Of a stretch of DNA of 37,919 bases, positions 25,001 through 32,881 are shown piece by piece (position 1 is the stretch's first letter; each line of letters starts with the position of its first letter). Both the position numbers and the translations under genes were made by a program. The notes beneath the pieces were generated by a model. The model searched no databases. It saw only the letters and a list, made by a program, of their open reading frames with translations, and was not told where the DNA came from. The stretch covers positions 1-37,919 of the forward strand of contig DATJNS010000159.1 of the NCBI GenBank assembly GCA_035507915.1, read 5' to 3'. Source of the stretch: JACQAI01 sp035507915. Its GTDB lineage: Bacteria > Pseudomonadota > Alphaproteobacteria > Elsterales > Elsteraceae.

Positions 25001-25256
25001 GGTCCCCCTCTCGAATGCATCGTTCTTCTTTATGCGCCCTGCCCAGGCACCGTCGTCGGACGGATCGCCCCGGCAAAACGGCATAAAGGTTGTCGCTTCG
25101 AGCGGCGTCCGTCAACCGGCGGATGCACCCGCGGCGCCTCAAAACCGGCCGCGCACGGCATCGGTCGGCCCGCGCCCAGCCTTGCCAACGCCTGGCTCGG
25201 CAGGCACATTGCGATCCCACGAACAGTCGACGTCAGCGCAGCTTTCCGGACATCGG

Positions 25257-25333
25257 GCGCCCGTAGCTCAGCAGGATAGAGCACAGGATTCCTAATCCTG
25301 GGGTCGTGGGTTCGAATCCCGCCGGGCGCGCCA
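25257..25333 (+). tRNA. tRNA-Arg, anticodon CCT
   Basis: A 77-base cloverleaf. The acceptor stem GCGCCCG pairs with CGGGCGC, the D-stem is GCTC/GAGC, the anticodon stem is CAGGA/TCCTG around loop TTCCTAA with anticodon CCT at 25291-25293, the T-arm is GTGGG-TTCGAAT-CCCGC, the discriminator is G, and CCA is encoded. It reads AGG codons. The antisense strand gives the well-known spurious peptide GGIRTHDPRIRNPVLYP. The 172 bases between it and the MFS gene upstream hold nothing I recognise. There is no integrase or attachment duplication nearby. Confidence 0.97.
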
Positions 25334-25404
25334 CCCGCATCACCACATCGTGCCAGCGCGGCGTTCGGCCGAGCCGGTCGCATCGACGCCGCGCGCATGA
25401 CGAG

Positions 25405-25425
25405 CCCGGTTGTCGATCGACCGGG
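25405..25425 (+). terminator. Possible terminator after tRNA-Arg
   Basis: CCCGGT (25405-25410) and ACCGGG (25420-25425) form a six-pair stem with a nine-base loop, 72 bases after the tRNA. An A/T-richer stretch (25431-25455) follows that may also contain the promoter of the response-regulator gene. The evidence is weak on both points. Confidence 0.3.
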
Positions 25426-25579
25426 TGGTTCAATGGAAAATTAGTGTTCTTTCTGTACCTTGGCCGACATTCACCGGTATCGTCCGTGGCCAAGGATCAC
25501 GGCAGGGGCCCGCAGCCCCACGCTCGAGCTACCCGACGCGAGACCGAGATTCGGCTCCACTCTCAAAACGAGGTTGGCG

Positions 25580-25948
25580 ATGGCCGTCACCATCATGGTG
25601 GTCGAGGACGAAGCCGAGATCCGCGATCTCGTTGCGGCGGCGCTGGCGGCCGAGGGCTTCGAGGTCCTGTGCGCCGGGGACGCCGACGAGGCGCTGCAGC
25701 TGCTCGATGCCAATCCCGCCGTCGATCTCGTGTTCACCGACATCGTCATGCCGGGCGACCATCACGGCTACGATCTGGCGCGCGAGGTGCGCGCGCGCCA
25801 TCCGGGGATCAAGCTGCTCTACACCAGCGGTTATGCGCTCGGCACCGCCCTCCGGCAGAGCGCGCCGATCGAACCCGCCGGGCTGGTCGCAAAACCCTAC
25901 CGGCTGGAGCAGTTGGTCGGCGAGATCCGCCGCGCGCTCGCCGCCTGA
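25580..25948 (+). CDS. Single-domain response regulator (REC only)
   Basis: A 122-residue protein that is only a receiver domain. The acidic pocket is Glu9-Asp10 in VVEDEAE, the phosphorylation site is Asp54 in VFTDIVMPG, the switch Thr82/Ser83 is in LLYTSGYA, and the conserved lysine is Lys105 in AKPYRLEQL. I start it at MAVTIMVVED; the track-length extension upstream is non-homologous. It has no output domain and must act through protein contacts. It closely resembles the C-terminal receiver of the hybrid kinase encoded convergently 22 bases away (TDVVMPG, FTSGYS, AKPYKRHQL). The two likely work in one phosphorelay, which is inference. Confidence 0.9.
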   Translation: MAVTIMVVEDEAEIRDLVAAALAAEGFEVLCAGDADEALQLLDANPAVDLVFTDIVMPGDHHGYDLAREVRARHPGIKLLYTSGYALGTALRQSAPIEPAGLVAKPYRLEQLVGEIRRALAA

Positions 25949-25970
25949 CGCGCGGGTACGCGGGGCGCGG

Positions 25971-28556
25971 TCAGGCGTCTCCGCCCTCCTCCGCCGCCGC
26001 CGCATCGTTGCTTCCGGACGCGCCGTCGAGCAGCAGGCGCAACCGCCGGGCCAACTGATGGCGCTTGTAGGGTTTCGCGATCAAGTGCACGCCGGCGTCG
26101 AGGCGACCCTGGTGCACGATGGCGCTTTCGCTGTATCCCGACGTGAAGAGCACCTTGATGCCCGGGCGGAGCGCGCGTGCCCGTTCGGCGAGCTCGGTGG
26201 TCCGCATCGTTCCCGGCATGACGACGTCGGTGAACAGCACGTCGATGTCGAGCCGGTTGAGAATGCCGAACGCGTCGTCGGGGTTCGCCGCCTGCTCGAC
26301 GATGTAGCCGAGATCCTCGACCATCTCGACCACCGCGGCCCGGACGTCTGCGTCGTCCTCGACGACCAGCACGGTCTCGCTGCCGCGCGGACTCGTGTCC
26401 GTGACGGCGCGCGGCTCCGCATCCGCCACGCCGGATTGCGCGCGCGGCAGGTAGAGCCGGACCGAGGTTCCGTGGCCAAGCTCGCTGTAGATCTTGACGT
26501 GGCCGCCCGACTGCCTGACGAAGCCGAAGACTTGGCTCAGTCCGAGCCCGGTGCCGCGCCCCTCGGGCTTGGTCGTGAAGAACGGCTCGAAGGCGTGCTC
26601 GATCACCTCGCCCGTCATGCCGCACCCGGTATCCGTCACGGCGATCATGGCGTAGCGCCCCGGGATCGTGTCCGGATTGGCCGCCGCGTAGTCGTCGTCG
26701 AGATGGAGGTTGGCGGCTTCGAGCGTCAGCCGGCCGCCGCCCGGCATGGCGTCGCGCGCGTTGAGCGCAAGGTTGACGAGCGCATTCTCGAGCTGCGACG
26801 GATCGCAGAAGGCGAGCCATAGGCCGCCGCTCACCACCGTCTCGATCTCGATCGCCTCGCCGAGCGTTCGGCGCAGCAGGTCCGCCATCCGAGGCAACAG
26901 CCGTCCGACGTCGACGGCCTTCGGCTCGAGGGGCTGGCGGCGCGAGAAGGCGAGCAGCTGCGCGGTCAACGACGCCGCGCGCTCGGCGCCGCGCTGCGCC
27001 GTCTCGAGGGCCCGGCGCATGCTGGTCGGATCGGCTGGGTTGCGCTCGGCGCGTTCGAGCCCGGCCATGACGACGGTCAACAGATTGTTGAGATCGTGCG
27101 CGACGCCGCCGGTGAGCTGGCCGATCGCCTCCATCTTCTGCGCTTGGCGCAGCTGCGCCTCGGTGCGCTTCCAATCCGTCACGTCGAACGTCACGCTGAG
27201 CGAGCGGACGAACTCGCCGCGCTCGTCGCGCTGGGCCAGCGCGTTCACGAGCACCTCGATCGTCGAGCCGTCCTTGCGAACGAGCTGATAGGGCACTTGA
27301 GAACGGCGGCCTCCCTCGATCAGCGCCGGCCGACCGATCTCGCTCGCGTACGATCGACTCGGCGCCGCCATGAAGTCGGAGAAACGCCGCCCGATCACCT
27401 CCTCGCGCGCATAGCCCATCGCCTCGAGCCAGTAGTCGCTGACGTTGATCAACCGGCCCTCGCGGTCGATCGAATGGAGCATCACGGGCGTCTTGAGATA
27501 GAGGTAGCGGAAATCCTCCTGGCTCCGACGCATGTCCGCTTCGGCCTGCTCGCGGCTGCGCATTTCCGAACGCAGGCGCTCGGTGGCGTCCGCAAGCTGC
27601 GCGGCGCTCCGCTCCTGCGCCATGACGTAACGCATCGTGAGGCCCGTCATCGCGATCAGGCCCAGCGCGACCAGCATGGTCAAGAGCCCGTAGCGCACCA
27701 GCTGCTGGCGCCATGGCGCCAGCGCGGCTTCGGTCGACAACGCATAGGCCACGAAAACCGGGTAGTGCCCGAGGCGCATGAAGCCCTCGACGCTCTGCGG
27801 CGCGCCGGCGGCCGCGTCGGCGACGAAGAGGCCCTGGGTGGCCTGCCGGGCGCGCGTCATCAGGGGCGAGCCCGGCGCGAGCCGCTCGACCATCCCGGTC
27901 TCGGGACCGGTGGTCGCCAGCACCACGCCGTCGTCGCGGAACATCGTGACGGTGCTGCCCTCGGCGCGCGCGGTCGTGCGCCAGAAATCGACGAAGTATT
28001 CCTGGTGGGCCGACACCAGCATGCCGCCATCGAACCGGCCGAGCGCGGTTCTGCGCGCCCGTGCGGTCACGAACTGAGGCTTGGCCGTGAACCGGCCGAC
28101 GATCGGCTCGCCGATATAGGTGCCCTTGAACCCGGCAATGAGCGCCCGCGTGTAGTCGCGGTCGCCGAGGTCGGTCGGCGGAACGGGATAGACGGTGCTG
28201 GCGACCAGGCGTCCGCGATCGTCCATCACGCCGATCTGCACGATCTGCTCGTAGCGCTCGACGATCGAGGTGATGACCTCGTGCAGCTCGAGCTCGCGTC
28301 GCCTGATCTCCGGCCAGTCCAGGCCCTGGATGCGGTTCTCGAGCCAATCCATCGCCAGATCCTGAGTCTCGAACACCTTGAGGGCGTGCTCGTGCAGGAT
28401 CTCGGTGGTCTGACGAACGCGCTCCTCGGCGCGTTCGAGGTAGGCCTCGTGATCGCGCCAGCTCAGAAACGCAAACAGCGCCGTCGGCAGCAGGACCGAC
28501 GCGGCCAGCATGATCCAGAGCAGCCGCATCGCCCGACCAGAGGCGGGCAGCGGCAT
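25971..28556 (-). CDS. Membrane-bound hybrid sensor histidine kinase (dCache-like, PAS, HisKA, HATPase, REC)
   Basis: An 861-residue inner-membrane kinase. TM1 lies at about 13-33. A periplasmic sensor of about 250 residues has a PDC/dCache-like pattern (QIGVMDDRGRLVAS, DRDYTRALIAGFKGTYIGEP). TM2 is at about 288-306. A PAS domain spans about 345-465. The H-box is GGVAHDLNNLL with His487. The ATPase N-box is NLALNARDAMPGGG (595-608), and TDTGCGM and GTGLGLSQVFGF are the G-boxes. A C-terminal REC domain has Asp777 in LFTDVVMPG and Lys828. It is a typical hybrid kinase of the HisKA/FixL-like soluble-ligand type. It converges with the single-domain regulator. The ligand is unknown. A second ATG at residue 10 is a possible start. 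Confidence 0.92.
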   Translation of the reverse strand: MPLPASGRAMRLLWIMLAASVLLPTALFAFLSWRDHEAYLERAEERVRQTTEILHEHALKVFETQDLAMDWLENRIQGLDWPEIRRRELELHEVITSIVERYEQIVQIGVMDDRGRLVASTVYPVPPTDLGDRDYTRALIAGFKGTYIGEPIVGRFTAKPQFVTARARRTALGRFDGGMLVSAHQEYFVDFWRTTARAEGSTVTMFRDDGVVLATTGPETGMVERLAPGSPLMTRARQATQGLFVADAAAGAPQSVEGFMRLGHYPVFVAYALSTEAALAPWRQQLVRYGLLTMLVALGLIAMTGLTMRYVMAQERSAAQLADATERLRSEMRSREQAEADMRRSQEDFRYLYLKTPVMLHSIDREGRLINVSDYWLEAMGYAREEVIGRRFSDFMAAPSRSYASEIGRPALIEGGRRSQVPYQLVRKDGSTIEVLVNALAQRDERGEFVRSLSVTFDVTDWKRTEAQLRQAQKMEAIGQLTGGVAHDLNNLLTVVMAGLERAERNPADPTSMRRALETAQRGAERAASLTAQLLAFSRRQPLEPKAVDVGRLLPRMADLLRRTLGEAIEIETVVSGGLWLAFCDPSQLENALVNLALNARDAMPGGGRLTLEAANLHLDDDYAAANPDTIPGRYAMIAVTDTGCGMTGEVIEHAFEPFFTTKPEGRGTGLGLSQVFGFVRQSGGHVKIYSELGHGTSVRLYLPRAQSGVADAEPRAVTDTSPRGSETVLVVEDDADVRAAVVEMVEDLGYIVEQAANPDDAFGILNRLDIDVLFTDVVMPGTMRTTELAERARALRPGIKVLFTSGYSESAIVHQGRLDAGVHLIAKPYKRHQLARRLRLLLDGASGSNDAAAAEEGGDA

Positions 28557-28590
28557 TGCGGAGCCCCGTCGGCCGCGGCGCGATACCGCG

Positions 28591-29349
28591 CTAGCCGCGT
28601 CCCACGAACGGCATCTTCGTGGCCATGACGGTCAGAAACTGCACGTTGGCGTCGAGCGGCAGGCTCGCCATGTAGACGACCGCGTCGGCGACGCACTGCA
28701 CGTTCATCGTCGGCTCGACCTCGACGGAGCCGTTGGCCTGCGCCACGCCTTTCGCCATGCGCGCGGTCATCTCGGTCGCGGCATTGCCGATGTCGATCTG
28801 ACCGCACGCGATGTCGTACTTGCGACCGTCGAGCGACGTCGACTTGGTGAGCCCGGTGATCGCGTGCTTGGTCGAGGTATAGGGCGCGGAGTTGGGACGC
28901 GGCGCGTGCGCCGAGATCGAACCGTTGTTGATGATGCGACCGCCGCGAGGCTGCTGGCTCTTCATCATCAGGATCGCCTGCTGGGTGCACAGGAACGAGC
29001 CGGTCAGGTTGACGTCGACCACCCGTTGCCACGTCTCGAACGGCAGCTCCTCGAGCGGCACCGGCGGCGAGCCGCCGCCGGCGTTGTTGAACAGGAGATC
29101 GAGGCGGCCGAAGGCCTCCTTGGTCGCGTCGAACAGCGCCTTGACCGATGCCGGGTCGGCGACGTTGGTCGGCACGGCGAGCGCGCGCGAACCGTTTGCC
29201 TTGGCCTGCTCGACCGTGCCGTCCAGAGCGTCCTTGCGGCGACCCGCGAGCGCCACCGCATACCCGTTCTTGCCCAGGGCGAGCGCGACCGCGCGGCCGA
29301 TGCCGCTGCCCGCGCCGGTGACGATCGCAACCTTGCCTTGCCCAGCCAT
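28591..29349 (-). CDS. SDR family NAD(P)-dependent oxidoreductase
   Basis: A 252-residue classical SDR with all standard residues: TGAGSGIG at 11-18, NNAG at 88-91, Asn114 in VDVNLTG, Ser144 in NNGSISAH, and Tyr157/Lys161 in YTSTK. The start at MAGQGKVAIVTG has GGAGGAGGG just upstream, so the longer open frame to 29481 is not needed. The C-terminal part (QFLTVMATKMPFVGRG) lacks the usual DGG ending and resembles SDRs annotated as 3-ketoacyl reductase-like. It lies 34 bases downstream of the hybrid kinase gene's start on the same strand. The substrate is unknown. Confidence 0.92.
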   Translation of the reverse strand: MAGQGKVAIVTGAGSGIGRAVALALGKNGYAVALAGRRKDALDGTVEQAKANGSRALAVPTNVADPASVKALFDATKEAFGRLDLLFNNAGGGSPPVPLEELPFETWQRVVDVNLTGSFLCTQQAILMMKSQQPRGGRIINNGSISAHAPRPNSAPYTSTKHAITGLTKSTSLDGRKYDIACGQIDIGNAATEMTARMAKGVAQANGSVEVEPTMNVQCVADAVVYMASLPLDANVQFLTVMATKMPFVGRG

Positions 29350-29479
29350 GGTCAGCCCTCCTCCGCCGCGCCCCTGGTGTCGTCGCCATGTTAGTGCAGC
29401 GACCCCGCCCGAGCCTACCCCGGATGCGTTAGGCCACCGTGCGCGGCCCGGAACGATCTCGTCCGTGATAGAACAACGC

Positions 29480-29638
29480 ATGGCGACGTTCCGCCCCGTC
29501 TCGAGGCGTACCCGCGCGGCGATCGGTCTCGCGGCCGCGTTGCTCGCCGGTCTGCTCGTCGCCTGCGAGAGCGCGCCCGATCTGCATGGATCGGGCAGCG
29601 AGCATTGGCAGGTCTTCGGGATCGGGCTGCACTTCTAG
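29480..29638 (+). CDS. 52-residue putative lipoprotein
   Basis: A very short gene starting at MATFRPVSRRTR. Arginines precede a hydrophobic stretch AAIGLAAALLAGLLVAC that ends in a lipobox LLVAC with Cys29. Only 23 residues follow (ESAPDLHGSG...FGIGLHF). The layout (basic n-region, hydrophobic core, cysteine, short polar mature part) is that of a minimal lipoprotein such as an entericidin-like peptide, but I see no specific family match. A GTG five codons upstream is an alternative start. It diverges from the SDR gene. Confidence 0.6.
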   Translation: MATFRPVSRRTRAAIGLAAALLAGLLVACESAPDLHGSGSEHWQVFGIGLHF

Positions 29639-29684
29639 ACCCACCCAGGTCGAGGCCTGTCGGATGAGCCGCTGCGCGCCGGCG

Positions 29685-30353
29685 TCAGCGACAGGGGAAC
29701 CGGCGGATCAATCCAGGAACCACCAAGCTCGCCGCGAGCTTCTCGCGCTCGCTGGGCGGGTTGGCGCGCAGGCGGTCGAGCGCCAGGCGATGGATGTCCC
29801 ACAGCCTGGTATCCTCGGGCAGGCAGAAGCGCGGCGTCGCCACGTCGAGGCGCTGCAGCTCGTCTTGATAATCGACCACCCCGGCCAAGTAGCCCTCGCA
29901 AACCCGGCTGGTGTCGTCTTGGCACCACGCAATCAGCTCGTTGCCGGACATGTAGGCGGCGGCGCGGCGCGGGCAGTCCGCGCCGTTCGCGGGTGCGGGA
30001 AACCGGCGCGCCAGGGCCGCGATCATCACCGTGGGCGCCAATGCCTTCAGCGCGTCCGGCGATTGTCCGCCGAGGTCCTCGAGCACGACCTCGCGCAACA
30101 CGGCCGCCTTGACGTTGCTCGGCAGACAGAAGCGCCGCGTCGGCGTGTCGAGGCTCTGCAGCATGCTCTGATAGTCGGCCATCGCTTCGAGATAGCCCGG
30201 ACAGAACGTGTTGCCGTCATCGCGGCACCAATCGAGCAGCGCCGCTCCCGTGACGTAGCGCGCGCTCGCCGATGCGCCGCCGAGCGCCGACAGGCCGACC
30301 GCCAGCACGACGACGCCGAGCGCCCGCATGATCGCCCGGCGCATCCGGCCCAT
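29685..30353 (-). CDS. Secreted protein with two tandem Rap1a/Tai-type domains
   Basis: A 222-residue protein. I start it at MGRMRRAIMRALG; a GTG 39 bases upstream and ATGs at 30344 and 30329 are alternatives. A signal peptide (LGVVVLAVGLSALGGASASA) is followed by two homologous domains of about 85-90 residues. Each reads L.WC..D.....C.GYL....DYQ..LQ.LD..TRRFCLP, then a helix and ARRFP. Each half keeps four cysteines. The C.GY...V.D, FCLP and final FPC pattern fits the Rap1a/Tai family, whose characterised members are periplasmic immunity proteins against type VI amidase effectors. No toxin gene is adjacent, so immunity is only a possibility. Two domains in one chain are unusual. Confidence 0.72.
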   Translation of the reverse strand: MGRMRRAIMRALGVVVLAVGLSALGGASASARYVTGAALLDWCRDDGNTFCPGYLEAMADYQSMLQSLDTPTRRFCLPSNVKAAVLREVVLEDLGGQSPDALKALAPTVMIAALARRFPAPANGADCPRRAAAYMSGNELIAWCQDDTSRVCEGYLAGVVDYQDELQRLDVATPRFCLPEDTRLWDIHRLALDRLRANPPSEREKLAASLVVPGLIRRFPCR

Positions 30354-30437
30354 TGGTCGAACGTCAGACACGGCGCTTACCCTACCAGTCACGCTCCCGA
30401 CGGTCGAGAACGCCGCCCGACTGCGCCGATCGGAGTC

Positions 30438-31952
30438 TCAGGATCGCCGCAGCGACCGTTCGCTCGGAAACGTCACCGTGACGGCCGTGCCGCCGCCGAG
30501 CTCGCTCTCGATCGACAATTCGCCGCCGTGCAGCTTGACCATCTCCTTCGTCAGGCTGAGCCCGAGGCCAGTGCCCTCCTGGCCGCGCCCCCCCTCGCGG
30601 GACTCGGCCTGATAGAACGGCGTCCCGAGCTGCTCGAGATCGGCCCGCGAGATGCCGATGCCGGTATCGCTGATGCGCAACGCCAGCGCGCCCTCCGTCG
30701 TCTCCCAACAGCGCACGCCGATGCGTCCGCCAGGCGGCGTGAACTTGATCGCGTTCGACAACAGGTTGAGGAGGATCTGGCGCACGTGCATCTCGTCGGC
30801 GCGCAGCCTCGGCAGGTCGCCGTCGATCTGCACTTGGAGCACCAATCGTCCGGCATCGGCACGGCTGCGCACCAGACGCAGCACCATGTCGATCACGCCG
30901 GGCACGGCGACATGGCTCTCCTCGATCGTCATCTTGCCCGCCTCGATCTTGGACAGATCGAGAATGTCGTTGATCAGCGCCAACAGGTGCATGCCGCTGT
31001 CGCGGATGTCGCCGACATATTCGGCGATTTTGCTCGGATCGAGCCGGCCCGACGGCTGATCGGACAGGATGCTCGCGAACCCGATGATCGCATTGAGCGG
31101 CGTGCGCAGCTCATGCGACATGTGCGCGAGGAAGTTCGACTTGGCCTGGCTTGCCGCCTCTGCGGCGTCCTTCGCCTCGCGCAAGCGCTCCGCCGCCAGC
31201 ACGCGTTCCGTTATCTCGACCGCACACCCGCGATAGCCGAGAAACCCGCCGTGCTCGTCGAACACCGGCTTGCCGCTGACCGACATGTGGTGCAGCGCGG
31301 CGTCGGCGCGTCTGACCTTGTATTGGAAGTCACGGAACGGCTCGCGGCGCCTCATCGTCGCGACGTGCGCGCGCCATTTCTCGGGTTCTTCGACCGCGTC
31401 GGCCGCCAGATCGATGCGGCTGCGTCCAATCCAGCGTGTCGGATCCAGGCCGAAAGCGCGGATGCGCTCGGACACGTAGGTGAAGCGCAAATCCGGTCCG
31501 GTTTCCCAGTACCAGTCCGACGCCGTCTCGGCAAAATCCCGGAAGCGCGCCTCGCTGTCGCGTCGCGCCTGCTCGGCGCGCTCGAGAGCGGTGACGTCGC
31601 GCACTTCGACCATCACGGCGCCGTCGGGGAGCGTATGCTCGCGCGCTTCGGCGATGGTGCCGTCGCACAGGCGTTCCTGGAAGCGCTCGCCGGCGCGCCG
31701 GGGCGCAAGTCGTTCCGCAAGCCAAGCATCGATGCGCCCCTCGGCCTCCGGGAACATGCCGCGCTCGGCGAAGCGCCGGAGGAGGTCGACGCGCGGGATG
31801 CCGGGCGCGAGGAGCTCGCGGCCGACCGGAAGCTGCGCCTCGTAGTGCCGATTCCAGGCGGCGAGCCGACCCTCGCGATCGAACAGCGCGAAGCCGTCAT
31901 CCAGCGCCTCCAGGACGGCTCGAACCGTGTCGACGTCGTAAGGGCGATCCAT
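30438..31952 (-). CDS. Soluble PAS-PAS histidine kinase
   Basis: A 504-residue cytosolic kinase without membrane segments, starting at MDRPYDVDTVRAVLEAL. The first PAS-like domain (about 10-122: DDGFALFDREGRLAAWNRHY, a PAS_7-type pattern) is followed by a second (about 132-250: ETASDWYWETGPDLRFTYVS). A coiled linker leads to the HisKA domain with His280 in HMSHELRTPLNAIIGF. The ATPase has NLLSNAIKFTPPGG, SDTGIGI and GTGLGLSLTKEMV. There is no receiver domain, so it needs a separate regulator, and none is adjacent. It lies upstream of the tandem Rap1a/Tai gene and diverges from the PagL-like gene, with a shared 227-base gap. Confidence 0.92.
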   Translation of the reverse strand: MDRPYDVDTVRAVLEALDDGFALFDREGRLAAWNRHYEAQLPVGRELLAPGIPRVDLLRRFAERGMFPEAEGRIDAWLAERLAPRRAGERFQERLCDGTIAEAREHTLPDGAVMVEVRDVTALERAEQARRDSEARFRDFAETASDWYWETGPDLRFTYVSERIRAFGLDPTRWIGRSRIDLAADAVEEPEKWRAHVATMRRREPFRDFQYKVRRADAALHHMSVSGKPVFDEHGGFLGYRGCAVEITERVLAAERLREAKDAAEAASQAKSNFLAHMSHELRTPLNAIIGFASILSDQPSGRLDPSKIAEYVGDIRDSGMHLLALINDILDLSKIEAGKMTIEESHVAVPGVIDMVLRLVRSRADAGRLVLQVQIDGDLPRLRADEMHVRQILLNLLSNAIKFTPPGGRIGVRCWETTEGALALRISDTGIGISRADLEQLGTPFYQAESREGGRGQEGTGLGLSLTKEMVKLHGGELSIESELGGGTAVTVTFPSERSLRRS

Positions 31953-32115
31953 CTTCCCTCTCGGCCGGGCTCGAACGGCGCATCGACCCGCCAATCTTCA
32001 ACCAAGAGGCTTAATGCTTTCTGTATTGCGACCGGCGGACGACGAGCGCTTGTGCCGTCGCAGGCGTTCTCGACGCCGCGGCCGACGCGACGCCACGACG
32101 TGCCGGCTGGACCAG

Positions 32116-32151
32116 CATCGGTCAATTCTGCTACACACCTGAGCACCGATG
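32116..32151. promoter_or_regulatory. Inverted repeat upstream of the PagL-like gene
   Basis: CATCGGT (32116-32122) and ACCGATG (32145-32151) are a perfect seven-base inverted repeat 22 bases apart, in the gap shared by the divergent histidine kinase and PagL-like genes and ending 28 bases before the latter's ATG. It could be a two-site operator. The rest of the gap (31953-32115) has an A/T-richer patch around 31990-32030 that may hold the kinase promoter. Confidence 0.3.
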
Positions 32152-32179
32152 ATTCGGCGCAAACACGGGCGATTTTCGC

Positions 32180-32881
32180 ATGGATTTCAGGACTTTGTGG
32201 CTCATCGCAGCGATGTCCGCCGCAGCGCTCGGGTGGCCTGGCACGGGCGCCGCCCAGTCGGCTGGGACGACGTCCCCGGCTTCGGTCACGGTGCAGGTCG
32301 CGCCGACTCAGAACGCCCCGAGCGTCCAGACCGCGGAGGTCGTCCAGACCGCTCAGGCCAACGCGCCCCAGCCGCCGCCGTCGCCAGCCGCCGTGAAGAT
32401 TCTCGACGAATTCAAGCTCGGCTTCCTGGCGCACGACGTCGGCATCGGCGGCCACCACAAGGAGGACGGCTACGACCTCAACGGCGAGATCCTGTTCGCC
32501 TCGCCCACGTTCTTCAAATACATCTGGAGCCCGCGGCCGATGTTCGGCGTCGACGGCAATCTCAACGGCAAGACCTCGTTCTACTACGCCGGCCTGGCGT
32601 GGGACTGGGTATTCTGGCGGCCGGGCTGGGGCCGCAACGACGGCTTCTTCATCGATCCGGCGGTCGGCGGCTCGGTCAATGACGGCAAGATCTCGACCAC
32701 CGACCCGACTCGCAAGTCGATGGGCTCGCACGTACTGTTCCGCGAGGGCCTCGACCTCGGCTACCGCTTCAACTCGATGGTCAGCCTGTCGAGCTTCATC
32801 GACCACAGCTCGAACGCCGGGATCGCGAACCGCAACGAAGGCATCACGAACTTCGGCATGCGGGTCGGATTCAAGTTCTGA
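32180..32881 (+). CDS. PagL-family lipid A 3-O-deacylase (acyloxyacyl hydrolase)
   Basis: A 233-residue outer-membrane beta-barrel precursor. A signal peptide (MDFRTLWLIAAMSAAALGWP, cleaved near GAAQ) is followed by a Thr/Pro-rich linker (27-70) and a barrel of about 160 residues. HDVGIGGHH (85-93) and the C-terminal FIDHSSNAGI are PagL hallmarks: His209 and Ser211 are the catalytic His-x-Ser, and Glu220 is a candidate third residue. The chain ends MRVGFKF, with a terminal Phe expected for BAM-assembled barrels. PagL removes the 3-position acyl chain from lipid A. Its last codons overlap the end of the converging GT41 gene by 11 bases. The proline-rich linker is unusual for PagL. Confidence 0.82.
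   Translation: MDFRTLWLIAAMSAAALGWPGTGAAQSAGTTSPASVTVQVAPTQNAPSVQTAEVVQTAQANAPQPPPSPAAVKILDEFKLGFLAHDVGIGGHHKEDGYDLNGEILFASPTFFKYIWSPRPMFGVDGNLNGKTSFYYAGLAWDWVFWRPGWGRNDGFFIDPAVGGSVNDGKISTTDPTRKSMGSHVLFREGLDLGYRFNSMVSLSSFIDHSSNAGIANRNEGITNFGMRVGFKF

Noticed and set aside
25257..25333. tRNA-Arg as an integration site for a genomic island
   Set aside because: No integrase, no duplicated tRNA 3' end and no mobility genes are visible on either side.
25030..25493. Minus-strand frames with GGIRTHDPRIRNPVLYP and PAGFEPTTPG
   Set aside because: Well-known artefacts of translating the complement of a tRNA gene.
29586..32396. 936-codon plus-strand frame across the histidine kinase
   Set aside because: Antisense shadow of the Rap1a/Tai-type and kinase genes, with no domain of its own.
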